DNA of 33,019 nt from a virus (IMGVR_UViG_3300037541_000425:1-33019), one strand, 5' to 3'; shown: positions 22,580-31,299, counted from the stretch's first letter. The notes: generated by a model from the sequence alone, not told the origin. A program made the numbers and translations.

Positions 22580-23340
22580 CGGGTAGGTTTTACTATGTAA
22601 AGATAATTTGAATTGCTCACTGATCGACCGAGAATATCAAAGCCGAGTTGATTGCTTACTATTTGCGGAACTATCAAGACCGCAATATCAGAAACGGTCG
22701 ACCTTCCTTCGTAGTCAATTTCTCGGACTGCGATATATTGAAGCCCTCCGATGTTATACGGAATTGTAAGGTTATAATCAGTTAAATCGCTCGAATTGAC
22801 TTGATCGGGTTGTAAAGTATAAATCGTTTTCCAATTCATTAAATCGCTTGAAATTACAACATCGTATCTTAGCGTTCCGGTATTTGAGCAAGTCGCAAAG
22901 TGCAGCCGGATAAAGTTCTGTTCAAATTCGGCTTCGATTCCGCAAAACTGAACACTTAACCCGGGTGAAAGAATCGCATACGGGCAAAAGTTATCGATCA
23001 AAACTGCATCAATGGTATAGCAAACGATTGTCGTATCAGTGGATGGATAGATTAGTGGCGATTGTTCAAGTAGTTCGCAGTTGGTTCGGTATTGATTGAC
23101 TGCCGTAACAAATGCAGGTTGACCGCTTGGCGATGAATAACTAAATCCAGCTACTTGACCAACCGATTGAGGTGGAAACTTTACGCAAATAGTCGTATCG
23201 CCCATGTTACGCTCAATGCATTGCCCGGAAAAATACAAACTAAAAAAACTAGGCAATCCTAAATAAGCCCTTCCCGTTCGATCCGTTTCGCATTGGGCGG
23301 ATAGGTTAGTTGTTAATAAAAGCAAAAGTAAAAAGCGCAT
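22576..23340 (-). CDS. Secreted protein with T9SS-like C-terminus
   Basis: A 254-residue protein with a clear Sec signal peptide (MRFLLLLLLTTNLSAQ, probable cleavage A15|Q16; Gln at +1 is common in Bacteroidota). About ten cysteines lie in the first 150 residues. Residues 140-225 resemble the Ig/FN3-like repeat before T9SS signals (ISSDLMNWKTIYTL, then YIAVREIDYEGRSTVSD). The C-terminus ends FDILGRSVSNSNYLYIV-KPTR, like the last strands of a type A sorting domain (DxxGR then YIV) but short. It could be an adhesin, exclusion factor or wall protein exported by host machinery. Confidence 0.6.
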   Translation of the reverse strand: MRFLLLLLLTTNLSAQCETDRTGRAYLGLPSFFSLYFSGQCIERNMGDTTICVKFPPQSVGQVAGFSYSSPSGQPAFVTAVNQYRTNCELLEQSPLIYPSTDTTIVCYTIDAVLIDNFCPYAILSPGLSVQFCGIEAEFEQNFIRLHFATCSNTGTLRYDVVISSDLMNWKTIYTLQPDQVNSSDLTDYNLTIPYNIGGLQYIAVREIDYEGRSTVSDIAVLIVPQIVSNQLGFDILGRSVSNSNYLYIVKPTR

Positions 23341-23423
23341 AATCGTAGGTTTTAGTCTACAATTATACGCTCAGATAATTGTTTGGTTTTGATAAAGTCA
23401 ATAGCGTTTTATTCAGTGTAAGT

Positions 23424-23834
23424 TTAAATGTCTTTGTATTCAGTCTTAGCAAAAAACGATGGGCAAGCTTTAGAAACTTTTGGAAAATCTCGATGACCTT
23501 GAATAATTGCATTAGGGTATTTTTGTTTCCAGTCAGTAATAATTTTAAGCATTGTTTCTTTTTGCTTTGCCGTTCTATTATCCATTGGGCTTCCTTTAGA
23601 ATCCACCCCACCAATATAAGATAGGTGTAAACTTATAGAATTGTAACCTGCTACACCATTGCAAACAGTTTCATCCGGTGCAAGTCGAACAGCAATGCCA
23701 TCGGCTTTAACTATAACATGGTAGCCGGGTGATTTCCATTTAAGATTATCTTTCCAATACCTTTCAATAGCTGCTACAGTTACATTTTGTTGGGTTGCCG
23801 TACAATGAACTACGATGTATTTGATTGGTCGCAT
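23424..23834 (-). CDS. N-acetylmuramoyl-L-alanine amidase endolysin (T7 lysozyme type)
   Basis: A 136-residue amidase_2/PGRP-fold enzyme that cuts the bond between MurNAc and L-Ala. Zn ligands fit His10 (IVVHCTAT), His114 (GHRDFP) and Cys124 (KACPSF). A Tyr-His pair (GYHVIVKADG, 37-46) matches the substrate/catalytic region, and SLHLSYIGG (69-76) is the central strand. No signal peptide, so release needs a holin. It follows a 48-residue zinc-ribbon peptide by 2 bp. Confidence 0.92.
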   Translation of the reverse strand: MRPIKYIVVHCTATQQNVTVAAIERYWKDNLKWKSPGYHVIVKADGIAVRLAPDETVCNGVAGYNSISLHLSYIGGVDSKGSPMDNRTAKQKETMLKIITDWKQKYPNAIIQGHRDFPKVSKACPSFFAKTEYKDI

Positions 23835-23836
23835 AC

Positions 23837-23983
23837 TTATTCAATTAAATCAATTTCAGATTGAATACAATTATCGCAAATCAATGAACATTTTTCATCG
23901 CCTGGGTAAACTTCATCTTCCAAAAGTTTTATAAAACCCATTTCAGTAATATGACAAACAGCACATTTTATTGGATGATTCAT
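23837..23983 (-). CDS. Zinc-ribbon-like miniprotein, 48 aa
   Basis: A complete frame from ATG 23983 to TAA at 23839-23837. The start overlaps the fibre stop as TAATG and the stop lies 2 bp before the amidase start, so it is very likely translated. Cys7-x2-Cys10 and Cys36-x2-Cys39, with Cys32 nearby, form a zinc-ribbon pattern, embedded in an acidic protein. Such miniproteins are common in phage lysis and late operons; the partner is unknown. Confidence 0.75.
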   Translation of the reverse strand: MNHPIKCAVCHITEMGFIKLLEDEVYPGDEKCSLICDNCIQSEIDLIE

Positions 23984-25806
23984 TATGTTTGAGTTAGTGT
24001 TCCAAGCGTTGTGTTAATTTGAATTAGAGTTCCTGCACTTCCATTGGCTCCATTTGCTCCTGCTCCACCCGTTCCATTTCCAGCTGTACCCGTCCCAGCT
24101 GTACCACCAGCAACACTAATTGTTCCTGTATTATTTATTGATCCATAAATTAAATACATATAACCGCCACCGCCACCACCACCGCCTCCGCCACCACCAG
24201 CGTTTGTACCCGTAGCAGCTGAACCGTTACCACCATTACCACCAATTGCTCTAATTGTACCTGAATTAATTAAAGAAAGTGCGTGAATATTTACTCCACG
24301 AACTCCGCTTCCACCGCCTCCACCTGATCCACCACCCGTACCAGCACCACCACCAGCACCAGCACCACCGCCCGTACCTGAAATTGAACTAAAAGGGAAA
24401 TACATACCAAGCCAAAACGATTCTGTTATAGCATTTATGTAACGCTTCCCATCAATACCATTATAAACTGAAGTAACTGTTCCACTTGCACCTGGCGTTC
24501 CACTTGGTCCCGTTCCACCCGTTCCACCACGACCGCCAAGACCGCCCAAATAAATAGATGCAGAAGCAACATTAGTTGAAGCAGCACCGTTGGTTGTACT
24601 TCCAGCACCACCAGCTGTACCCGCTGGACCACCGTTTATAAATATTTCACCGTTGGTTGTATTAATTGCAGCTGCTATAGCAGTTGTTACACCACCAGCA
24701 CCAACAACGCTAAATGAAGTTCCATTAGTACCATTATTTCCAATTGTACCAATAGTTCCGCTGTTGGTCAGTGTTGCTTTTACATAAACTTTGAATCCGT
24801 TAGTATTTAGAGTAACACCAACATTAACTGTTAGATTGTTATAATACATATCCCTTGCCAATGTAGTATTAACAGAAATTGTAACATCACCATCAATACC
24901 AGCACCATAAAGAGTTACCAAAGCAGCATTTACAGGATCACTTTTAAATCCTTTAACCCCCGATGCATCCGTACCATAAACTTTATTATTACCAGGACTT
25001 GCAGCATCGCCATCAAGTTCAACATTATCAGTTACAATTTTAACTGACTTTGTTGTGGTTAAAGAATTTTGCTTCCCATTGATCTGCGTTTGAATTGCAG
25101 AAGTTACACCCTTTACATAACTAAACTCTGTTAGGCTTGGATAGGTAGCAACGGGCAAAGATGCTAATACCCTTGCAGCGGTAAAATATGCGATTTCGTT
25201 AGCCGTTCCCGATCCGGTCAAGGCATCAACGGGAGTGCCGTCTAAGTTAAGCACCCAAGCTGTATAAGTTCCGCTACCCGTGTGATGCTTAATGTCAACC
25301 ACCAAAGCACCAGTTGAAGAATTGTAACTTGTTACTTCACCGTGCATATGATTTGAAGTATCATACACAATCAATATTTCTTGCAGCGGAATGTAAGAAA
25401 GATTTGTACCGATAGTAAAAGACTTAGATCCGTTGCTTACGCTGTTTGATGTTGTTGAGGTTGTTTTGTACCTATCAGATAAAGAGTTGATAATTGGATC
25501 TGTTGCCGTTCCAGTTACAGAAATATTTATTCCGGCATTAACAGAATTTACACTACCACCTCCACCACCACCCGGTGAAGTAACTAAAAATACAATTATA
25601 GCATCGCGTAAATCTGCAGCACTTGCCTCCGAAGGTGAAGTACAATCACTAAAAAGAAATTCGTAAATAGCACCACTAAAATCTGTAAGTCTAACAACAT
25701 CGCCAAAAGCCTGAACCCTTAAGTTATCTTTTCGCAGTACCGTTGAAACAGCATCAACAATTAATGTAATTGTGATCGTTTGATTTGTTATGCTAATTGA
25801 AGGCAT
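23983..25806 (-). CDS. Glycine-rich tail fibre / receptor-binding adhesin
   Basis: A 607-residue protein. The N-terminal 80 residues are a compact beta/alpha part that may attach to the virion. A G6 linker (near 80-85) and a 'GINISVTGTATDP' motif common in fibres follow, then beta-repeats rich in Ser, Thr and Asn. The C-terminal 230 residues are crowded with Gly runs (up to 12 Gly), including collagen-like GPSGTPGAS. This resembles polyglycine-helix adhesins (T4-like gp38 type), where loops between Gly helices bind receptors. It lies after the head connector and before the lysis genes. Confidence 0.65.
   Translation of the reverse strand: MPSISITNQTITITLIVDAVSTVLRKDNLRVQAFGDVVRLTDFSGAIYEFLFSDCTSPSEASAADLRDAIIVFLVTSPGGGGGGSVNSVNAGINISVTGTATDPIINSLSDRYKTTSTTSNSVSNGSKSFTIGTNLSYIPLQEILIVYDTSNHMHGEVTSYNSSTGALVVDIKHHTGSGTYTAWVLNLDGTPVDALTGSGTANEIAYFTAARVLASLPVATYPSLTEFSYVKGVTSAIQTQINGKQNSLTTTKSVKIVTDNVELDGDAASPGNNKVYGTDASGVKGFKSDPVNAALVTLYGAGIDGDVTISVNTTLARDMYYNNLTVNVGVTLNTNGFKVYVKATLTNSGTIGTIGNNGTNGTSFSVVGAGGVTTAIAAAINTTNGEIFINGGPAGTAGGAGSTTNGAASTNVASASIYLGGLGGRGGTGGTGPSGTPGASGTVTSVYNGIDGKRYINAITESFWLGMYFPFSSISGTGGGAGAGGGAGTGGGSGGGGGSGVRGVNIHALSLINSGTIRAIGGNGGNGSAATGTNAGGGGGGGGGGGGYMYLIYGSINNTGTISVAGGTAGTGTAGNGTGGAGANGANGSAGTLIQINTTLGTLTQT
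24140..24400. repeat. Low-complexity Gly-codon repeats in the fibre gene
   Basis: Dense CCACCA/CCGCCA-type triplets on the plus strand encode Gly runs on the minus strand. The stretch is GC-rich compared with the surrounding DNA, and repeats of this kind are places where the gene can lengthen or shorten by slippage. Confidence 0.8.
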
Positions 25807-25843
25807 TACTTATAATTAGTTAGTTAAATAAAAAATTGATTTA

Positions 25844-26398
25844 CTAACGAATTCTATTACCATTGTTGCCGTATAAAGATTGTCGATTTACCTCATCTTT
25901 TACAGCATCGTTATAGTCTTGCTTATCACCAACTGAACTTATCTTAATCGAACCTTTTACATTTGGTCTATGACATGATGCACCCCATTCAGGATAGTCA
26001 ACACTATTATCATTAAGAAAATCAATCAATCGATTTGCATAAGCTGCAGCCGCTTCTTTAGCATCAGTAATTAAAAAAGTTACTGATTGATCATTTCCTT
26101 GTACGCTCCCATCGACATTTTTTTGAACTACCCCGTTAGAAGTAACTGTTGCACGATTGTTTCTAACAATTCGAGCATAAGCCCAATAACATAAGCAAGG
26201 AATAATGTATGAGTCTAATTCCGGGTAATACAATGGTGAAATATCATCAATGACTTTTTCGTATAAAGCTTTGCCTAATACGTTTCGAAGATCGATATCT
26301 TGGGCTTCATTAATAAACGGCACAATACGCTTGCTCGGAACATTTGTAGTAATATCGCGGTAATTCGCTATATTCTCAACTGTGATGATTTGCCTCAT
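25844..26398 (-). CDS. Head-tail connector-like protein (DUF6712-like)
   Basis: A 184-residue helical protein. Residues about 25-95 ('RIVPFINEAQDIDLRNVLG' followed by an aromatic helix with 'YYPELDSYIIPCLCYWAYARIV') match the plan of connector/adaptor proteins next to portals in Bacteroidota phages. The middle has a beta hairpin, and the C-terminus is basic and Asn-rich. It overlaps the portal gene by ATGA. It should join the portal to the neck. Confidence 0.62.
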   Translation of the reverse strand: MRQIITVENIANYRDITTNVPSKRIVPFINEAQDIDLRNVLGKALYEKVIDDISPLYYPELDSYIIPCLCYWAYARIVRNNRATVTSNGVVQKNVDGSVQGNDQSVTFLITDAKEAAAAYANRLIDFLNDNSVDYPEWGASCHRPNVKGSIKISSVGDKQDYNDAVKDEVNRQSLYGNNGNRIR

Positions 26399-27495
26399 TG
26401 AGTTGGTGCGTTAAAGATTAATGATTTCGGTTTCAATACAACTGCTTGATTCATCAATCGGGTGAATTCTTCTTCAAAAATCAAACGATCAGAAGCCGTA
26501 TGCGAATTATAGAATTGTTGAGCATCGTTGATTTCATTAGCCGTTCCCATTTTACCGGCTTGTAAAATACCAATCATTACCGGAGGTATAAGGTAGTTCT
26601 GAACGATATTATTTACAGTTGAACTTTCTGTAAATTCCCACAGCTTATCATTATTCTGAATAGTAAAAGGTTGAAGCGTTGGTACTTGCTCATTCGTATC
26701 GGCTTCGATAAGCATTATATTACCAGCCATTTCTGCACCTTGAAAACGCTCCAATGATTTAATCATTTCCTCTCGATCGGTTTCACTTTCAAACGATCCT
26801 TTATGCACAAACATATGCGATGCCATAAAGTTAGTCCGGATGTTTTTATTCTTAAAAAGTTTTATTTGATAAGTAGTTTGTACATCTTCAATTACCGGAT
26901 CAGAAGGAGCAAGTGGATATTCATTACCTAAACGAGAATAATAAAAAACCTGACCTTTGTAGTTTTTCATTTTCTCTTCAATCGATTCTCCTTCGCACGC
27001 ATTAATTTCACTAACCACTGTTGCAGGATTAAACGGATAAATAAATTCAATTCTGCTTGTATTATATGGGATGTTCATATCTCGTTTATCCCAGTTATCA
27101 TAAACTGCAATGAGCCCTTCTTTTTTTATTATTCCTTTACGGATAAACTCAAAAGGTAGATGATAGTATCCGATCGGTTCACCAAATGCATTATACCTAA
27201 CGTGAACAGCAAATCCATACCAATAAGCATAATCATCCACGCACTTACGAATTAATTTATCTAATGTTGTTCCTTTTCGATCTACAACTTTTTTAGATAG
27301 CAATTCATCCGATAAACCATCCCCGAAAATATAACGGGCAAAAATCTCAGTACATGCCTTTGCGACTCCCGAGGCATTTACAGCATCCCTGATTCGTTGG
27401 GGGTAGCTATTATCGGCATCGTATGCCTCTATTTGCTCCTTCTTAAAGTCAGGTAATACAACTCGCTGACGAGTTTTGCCCGTTGTAACTTTCAT
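26395..27495 (-). CDS. Portal protein
   Basis: A 366-residue protein with portal features: a central beta/alpha region with 'EFIYPFNPATVV', a long helical stem ('FKNKNIRTNFMASHMFVHKG', then 'MIKSLERFQGAEMAGNIMLIE'), a Gly-rich crown turn ('MIGILQAGKMGTANEI') and an aromatic N-terminal motif (KACTEIFARYIFGDGL). It would form the dodecamer at the capsid vertex through which DNA enters and leaves. It is shorter than most portals (400-500), but complete. Neighbours are connector (ATGA) and a small protein (TAATG). Confidence 0.8.
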   Translation of the reverse strand: MKVTTGKTRQRVVLPDFKKEQIEAYDADNSYPQRIRDAVNASGVAKACTEIFARYIFGDGLSDELLSKKVVDRKGTTLDKLIRKCVDDYAYWYGFAVHVRYNAFGEPIGYYHLPFEFIRKGIIKKEGLIAVYDNWDKRDMNIPYNTSRIEFIYPFNPATVVSEINACEGESIEEKMKNYKGQVFYYSRLGNEYPLAPSDPVIEDVQTTYQIKLFKNKNIRTNFMASHMFVHKGSFESETDREEMIKSLERFQGAEMAGNIMLIEADTNEQVPTLQPFTIQNNDKLWEFTESSTVNNIVQNYLIPPVMIGILQAGKMGTANEINDAQQFYNSHTASDRLIFEEEFTRLMNQAVVLKPKSLIFNAPTQ

Positions 27496-27953
27496 TATTC
27501 AGTTTCTTTAGGTTCTTCTTTTTTAACGACTGTTTTTTTATTCTTTACAAACTCAAAAGGCGAGCCGTCTGCCATAGTAACATAAAGCGTATGTTGAGGT
27601 GCTAACTTTAAAAATCTTTCGATTTCTTCATCAGTAGTATTAAAGTTTGCATAAAGCTTACTTTCTCCAAATGGTCTGAATGGTCTTGGAATATCATACT
27701 TAATTAGTGTAACTGATCCAAGTTTGTTCGGTTTGATAATTGATTTCATAGGGATTTCCTCGTTTAGGTATTGCTTTGCCAGCATCGTTAAACGTGCAAG
27801 GCATTCAGTAGCGCAATTTACACAATTTCTCTTTGTCTTGTTTGCAAAGTGTTTATCATTCAAATCAAAGATGCGTCCAAGAACACCCTTATCGGAAGTC
27901 TTGAACGCATCGCGTAATGATTTGACTTGACTTAATAAGTCTTGCCCGGTCAT
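27495..27953 (-). CDS. Hypothetical protein upstream of the portal, 152 aa
   Basis: A 152-residue protein with two parts: a helical N-terminal half with a Cys cluster (NCVNCATEC, 43-51), and a C-terminal half with beta strands ('HTLYVTMADGSPFEFV') and a Lys/Glu-rich tail. The Cys residues might hold zinc or an intervirion disulphide. No family recognised. Position between capsid and portal genes suggests a virion or assembly protein. Confidence 0.5.
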   Translation of the reverse strand: MTGQDLLSQVKSLRDAFKTSDKGVLGRIFDLNDKHFANKTKRNCVNCATECLARLTMLAKQYLNEEIPMKSIIKPNKLGSVTLIKYDIPRPFRPFGESKLYANFNTTDEEIERFLKLAPQHTLYVTMADGSPFEFVKNKKTVVKKEEPKETE

Positions 27954-27955
27954 AT

Positions 27956-28534
27956 TTACACAGTCAACGCTTCAACTAATGCTTTTGTAATCGCATAAGA
28001 AGTATCAAATAATGTAGCCGGTAGATTCGGTTCTTTTTCAAATTCTGAACTTACTAATACTACGTTCCAAGCTCCCTGCGTATCTGCATCGGCAGTTGTA
28101 CGCTCTAAAGTATTAGCCTGAAGTCCAGCAGTAATACCGTAGATTTCAAATGCTGCATCACCTTCAGAACCTTTGAAACGGTTTTCAACGATTGCTACAA
28201 CTTTTTTAGTTACTGCACCTTGCAAGTTCTTTTTTACATCTGCTCCGTTGTCAAATACCTTGAATGTTACTTCATGATCATAAACTTCAGAATAACGCTG
28301 ACGAACTAAAGCTGCCCGTGGTTCAATTGAGCTGTTCTTGCCTTCAAATACATAAGCAACTGCACCACTAACTAAAGTAATTCCAGTGATCAAGTTAGGA
28401 TTGTCAATATTAGCTGTAGTTGATGCAATATCATCATAGTTAATTAAGTACAATCTATCTTGAACACCTGCTGAAATTGGTGTATTACAATTCAGCAATA
28501 TCGATTCGAATAATCCTTCACATCCCGTAGGCAT
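27956..28534 (-). CDS. Virion structural protein, possible tail tube, 192 aa
   Basis: A 192-residue beta-rich protein following the major capsid gene. The central 'VVAIVENRFKGSEGDAAFEIYG' segment and the C-terminal 'LPATLFDTSYAITKALVEA' helix recall abundant structural proteins in Bacteroidota prophages that I believe are tail-tube or related proteins. Two Cys near the N-terminus (5 and 16) are conserved-looking. Tube versus head-decoration cannot be decided here; no other major tail protein is recognisable in the tail module. Confidence 0.45.
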   Translation of the reverse strand: MPTGCEGLFESILLNCNTPISAGVQDRLYLINYDDIASTTANIDNPNLITGITLVSGAVAYVFEGKNSSIEPRAALVRQRYSEVYDHEVTFKVFDNGADVKKNLQGAVTKKVVAIVENRFKGSEGDAAFEIYGITAGLQANTLERTTADADTQGAWNVVLVSSEFEKEPNLPATLFDTSYAITKALVEALTV

Positions 28535-28552
28535 ATTTCTTAGTTTTAAAGG

Positions 28553-29617
28553 TTAAGATGCGTATTGAACGAGGTAATCTTCGAGAATCTTTGCATCGAT
28601 TTTGTAATGACCTCTCATATTAGTGGTCTTGTCTTTCTTTTCGTACCATACCTCAAATTCAGAAATAGCAGAAGCAGCATCAACACCTACCATGATATTT
28701 GATTTTGTAGTATAAAGAGCACGGTGTGGCTTATCGTATTTTGTGCCGTTGTTAAAGTCTGCACGAATTGTACGATCCCAAAAGTTAAAACCGTAGATAG
28801 TCATCCCGCGATATTTAACCTGAGAAATTCCATTAATGGTTTCAACCAAGCTAAATACTTGAGATTTGCTTTCCAAGAAATCAACATAATTATCAACCAG
28901 TGATTGAGTTGAAATAATAATTTGATCCGGCTGCGTGCGTAGACGATAATCTGCTTTATTTAACAATGCACGATAAACTAAGAAAGCGCGATCAGTTGCA
29001 AGTGCATCTTGAAGAGCGTAAGTGCTTAATAAGTTTTCAGCGATTGAAACACCGCGATCAGCATCCGCAGCAACAATTACATCAAGTTGTTGGAATAAAC
29101 CATCAATGATATTGTAATCTGTAACTGAAACACCATTTGTGATTTTACCAGCAGGGCTGTCATCATAGTTCGCAGCATCTTTGTCGTTAAACCATACGAT
29201 ACGGAAAACATCTTCAGCCATCGCATCAGTTAAACGATCCGATAAAAATTGAGCCCAAGTTGTCCCGGTTAAATCAGGAGATTCAATACCAAGTTTTTTA
29301 GCGTAAACCATAAAGTTACCTTCTAGATTCGAGTAACATTCTGATTGCCAAATTTCAATTTGTTCAGGATCCCAAAATTTCTGAGAAGTGCTGATTGTTC
29401 CGTTTGTTGGTGAAGAAGAACAACCTGCATCTTTTTTAGAAACCTTTGAAAGCAATCCTAAAAAGATGATTTGTTTCTTTGCTACAATTCCTTCTTCAAT
29501 AGTATGAAATTCCGTTACTTCCGGCTTTTCGAATACCTTTTCAATGGTCGCTTCTGCAAACGATTTTACTTCTTCACCGTTCCAAGTGATCGAAGCTAAG
29601 TTGATAATTGATGCCAT
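28553..29617 (-). CDS. Major capsid protein (probable)
   Basis: A 354-residue soluble protein directly after the protease/scaffold gene and before other virion genes. It has the expected size for an HK97-fold capsid protein, with a mixed alpha/beta composition, a long acidic helix ('LSDRLTDAMAEDVFRIVWF'), and a beta-rich C-terminal half ('KYRGMTIYGFNFWD'). No motif proves the fold. The gap to the protease is 5 bp and the family call rests mainly on position, size and absence of other features. Confidence 0.75.
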   Translation of the reverse strand: MASIINLASITWNGEEVKSFAEATIEKVFEKPEVTEFHTIEEGIVAKKQIIFLGLLSKVSKKDAGCSSSPTNGTISTSQKFWDPEQIEIWQSECYSNLEGNFMVYAKKLGIESPDLTGTTWAQFLSDRLTDAMAEDVFRIVWFNDKDAANYDDSPAGKITNGVSVTDYNIIDGLFQQLDVIVAADADRGVSIAENLLSTYALQDALATDRAFLVYRALLNKADYRLRTQPDQIIISTQSLVDNYVDFLESKSQVFSLVETINGISQVKYRGMTIYGFNFWDRTIRADFNNGTKYDKPHRALYTTKSNIMVGVDAASAISEFEVWYEKKDKTTNMRGHYKIDAKILEDYLVQYAS

Positions 29618-29622
29618 TTCGT

Positions 29623-30690
29623 TTATTTGGTTTTAGTGGTTTTTAAATCGTCTTTGCTGAACATTGCTTTTTCGCCAGTTTCAACAGTTTTACGAATCGT
29701 AGTTTTTCGAATCGGTGCGGTGTAATTTTGCTCTAACTTAGCATTGATTTGCTCAACAGTTGAAGCATAAGTATCAATCTTTGATTGAAGTTCAGCATTT
29801 GTAGAACGCAATGATTGAAGTTCAGCTTTCAAAGCTTTTAATTCTTCATCTTTATCACTCATGCTTTCAACTTCTGTAATAGAGGAAATCATCCCGGCAA
29901 TAACACTTATAACAGTGCCATCAGCCATCGTATAATCTCCATCTGTTGCAGGAGTTCCATCTTCAAACTGAACTTCATTTCCTACTTCAGGAAATTCACT
30001 TTCAGTAATTACATTGATTCTTGTTGTGCCATCGGCAAGGGTTACCAAAAGAGCTTTGAAATCTTCTGAAAACTCATTTTTGATTCCGAGTTTGCTGCTA
30101 ATTTTAGCAAGCATTGATTCGAGTTTGTTCATGTTTATTGGTTGTTGGTTATTATTTGGTTTGTCTTGAATTTCAAATTTTGCAACGGCTTTCATTGGTT
30201 CTAAAACAGTTGAAATAAATCCTAGCTCTTTGTATTGATCCAAAGTGATAAAATCATTAACCTCCATTACTTTACGCAATTGATCAGGAGTTGCTCCAGT
30301 TTCCATTGAGTAAATACCGACAAGCTCATCTTCGGTATCTTTAAGTGCTTGTGCTGATTGAAGCAATGTTTTAGAATCGCCTGCGATCTCTGCCCACGGA
30401 TTATGAATTAGTGGAGTTGCATTTGGTTCGGCTTGCCGGTTTTCTTTTTTAGCAGCTAACTGGATAAGTGTAGCGATGGATGCAATAGTACCTTTTGCGA
30501 CTGTATATAAATTACAGTTCAGCGATTTTAAATAGTTATAGATGTCCTTTCCAGCAAAGTAACTTCCACCCTCCGAAATAATATTAACGTAAATATTATC
30601 ATCGGGTGAAACCGTACCAACTTGAGCGTGTACCGATTCTAGAGTTTTACCTTGAGTAATTTCTCCGACTATCCAAATGGTTTTGTCCAT
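29623..30690 (-). CDS. ClpP-like prohead protease fused to scaffold-like region
   Basis: A 355-residue protein. Residues 1 to about 165 are a ClpP-like (S14) serine protease: GGSYFAGKD (41-49), catalytic Ser71 in GTIAS, His96 in LIHNPWAE and Asp146 in VNDFITL. The rest is scaffold-like: an Asn/Gln-rich linker (about 178-186), an acidic region and a coiled coil (about 280-325). An ATG at 30132 (Met187) directly after the linker could start a separate 169-residue scaffold, as with lambda Nu3. It would process the prohead during maturation. A TAATTTTG box just before the ATG may be a promoter but would leave almost no leader. Confidence 0.85.
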   Translation of the reverse strand: MDKTIWIVGEITQGKTLESVHAQVGTVSPDDNIYVNIISEGGSYFAGKDIYNYLKSLNCNLYTVAKGTIASIATLIQLAAKKENRQAEPNATPLIHNPWAEIAGDSKTLLQSAQALKDTEDELVGIYSMETGATPDQLRKVMEVNDFITLDQYKELGFISTVLEPMKAVAKFEIQDKPNNNQQPINMNKLESMLAKISSKLGIKNEFSEDFKALLVTLADGTTRINVITESEFPEVGNEVQFEDGTPATDGDYTMADGTVISVIAGMISSITEVESMSDKDEELKALKAELQSLRSTNAELQSKIDTYASTVEQINAKLEQNYTAPIRKTTIRKTVETGEKAMFSKDDLKTTKTK

Positions 30691-30739
30691 GCTTCAAAAT
30701 TACCCTCGCATATTGTACCTTCGTTCGCACAATTCTGAA

Positions 30740-31273
30740 ATGAAAATACTTGTTATTGGTTTAGGTAGTTCAGCTGCTAAGTTGGAAGGTTATGATTATT
30801 ACATTGGGGTGAATGACTGCCCATTTGAAGTCAATGCATTAATTTGCGTTGATCCCCCTCGCGTTTTTAGAGATTATCGTAAATGGGGTATCATAAATCA
30901 CAAAGCGATTCTTTATACCGATTGCTTAGAATGGCATGCTTACCGGAACAATGTTATAAGTATTGAGCGGTGTCGTTATCGGTCGGATGTTTCAGGATTA
31001 GGTAATAAAGAAAAGTACCCATTCTCAATTTGTTCGCCTTTTGTTGCTGTAGCCCATGCTTATTTTATGGGAGCAACTGAAATTCATTTAAACGGGGTTG
31101 ATTTAATCGGGCATCATTCATTAGGGCATCCGGATAAAATTGAAAGGTGTAGAAAAGACTTTGCAGCTTTACGCGATGAACTTAAAAGATTGGGAGTTGA
31201 TTTACGTTTAGCAACCGATCAAAAAGGTGCTTTAACGGATATTATTAAAAAAGTTTCAATAGATGTTGTTTAA
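30740..31273 (+). CDS. Rossmann-like glycosylation-type protein (DUF115-like), only plus-strand gene
   Basis: A 177-residue protein beginning at ATG 30740; an earlier ATG at 30677 lies inside the divergent protease gene and adds 21 unlikely residues. The opening MKILVIGLGSSAAKL is a nucleotide-binding-type first strand and loop. 'CSPFVAVAHAYFMGATEIHLNGVDL' (about 118-142) matches a pattern in DUF115/MAF-type and sialyltransferase-like proteins, where the last strand ends LxGVD. It may use a nucleotide sugar, in line with the sugar cassette nearby, but a catalytic site is not proven. Its transcription is divergent from the head genes. Confidence 0.55.
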   Translation: MKILVIGLGSSAAKLEGYDYYIGVNDCPFEVNALICVDPPRVFRDYRKWGIINHKAILYTDCLEWHAYRNNVISIERCRYRSDVSGLGNKEKYPFSICSPFVAVAHAYFMGATEIHLNGVDLIGHHSLGHPDKIERCRKDFAALRDELKRLGVDLRLATDQKGALTDIIKKVSIDVV

Positions 31274-31294
31274 TCAAAAATGTTTGTATGTTTG
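31266..31294 (+). promoter_or_regulatory. Promoter for the candidate small RNA
   Basis: TATGTTTG (31287-31294) matches the -7 box exactly and TTG (31266-31268) lies 18 bp upstream, inside the 3' end of the plus-strand gene. Transcription would begin near 31300, exactly where the hairpin structures start. Confidence 0.6.
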
Positions 31295-31299
31295 TCATC

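Noticed and set aside
24435-24787. Frames within the fibre gene on both strands
   Set aside because: They are by-products of repetitive Gly codons, with Val/Leu- or Pro/Ala-rich nonsense products.
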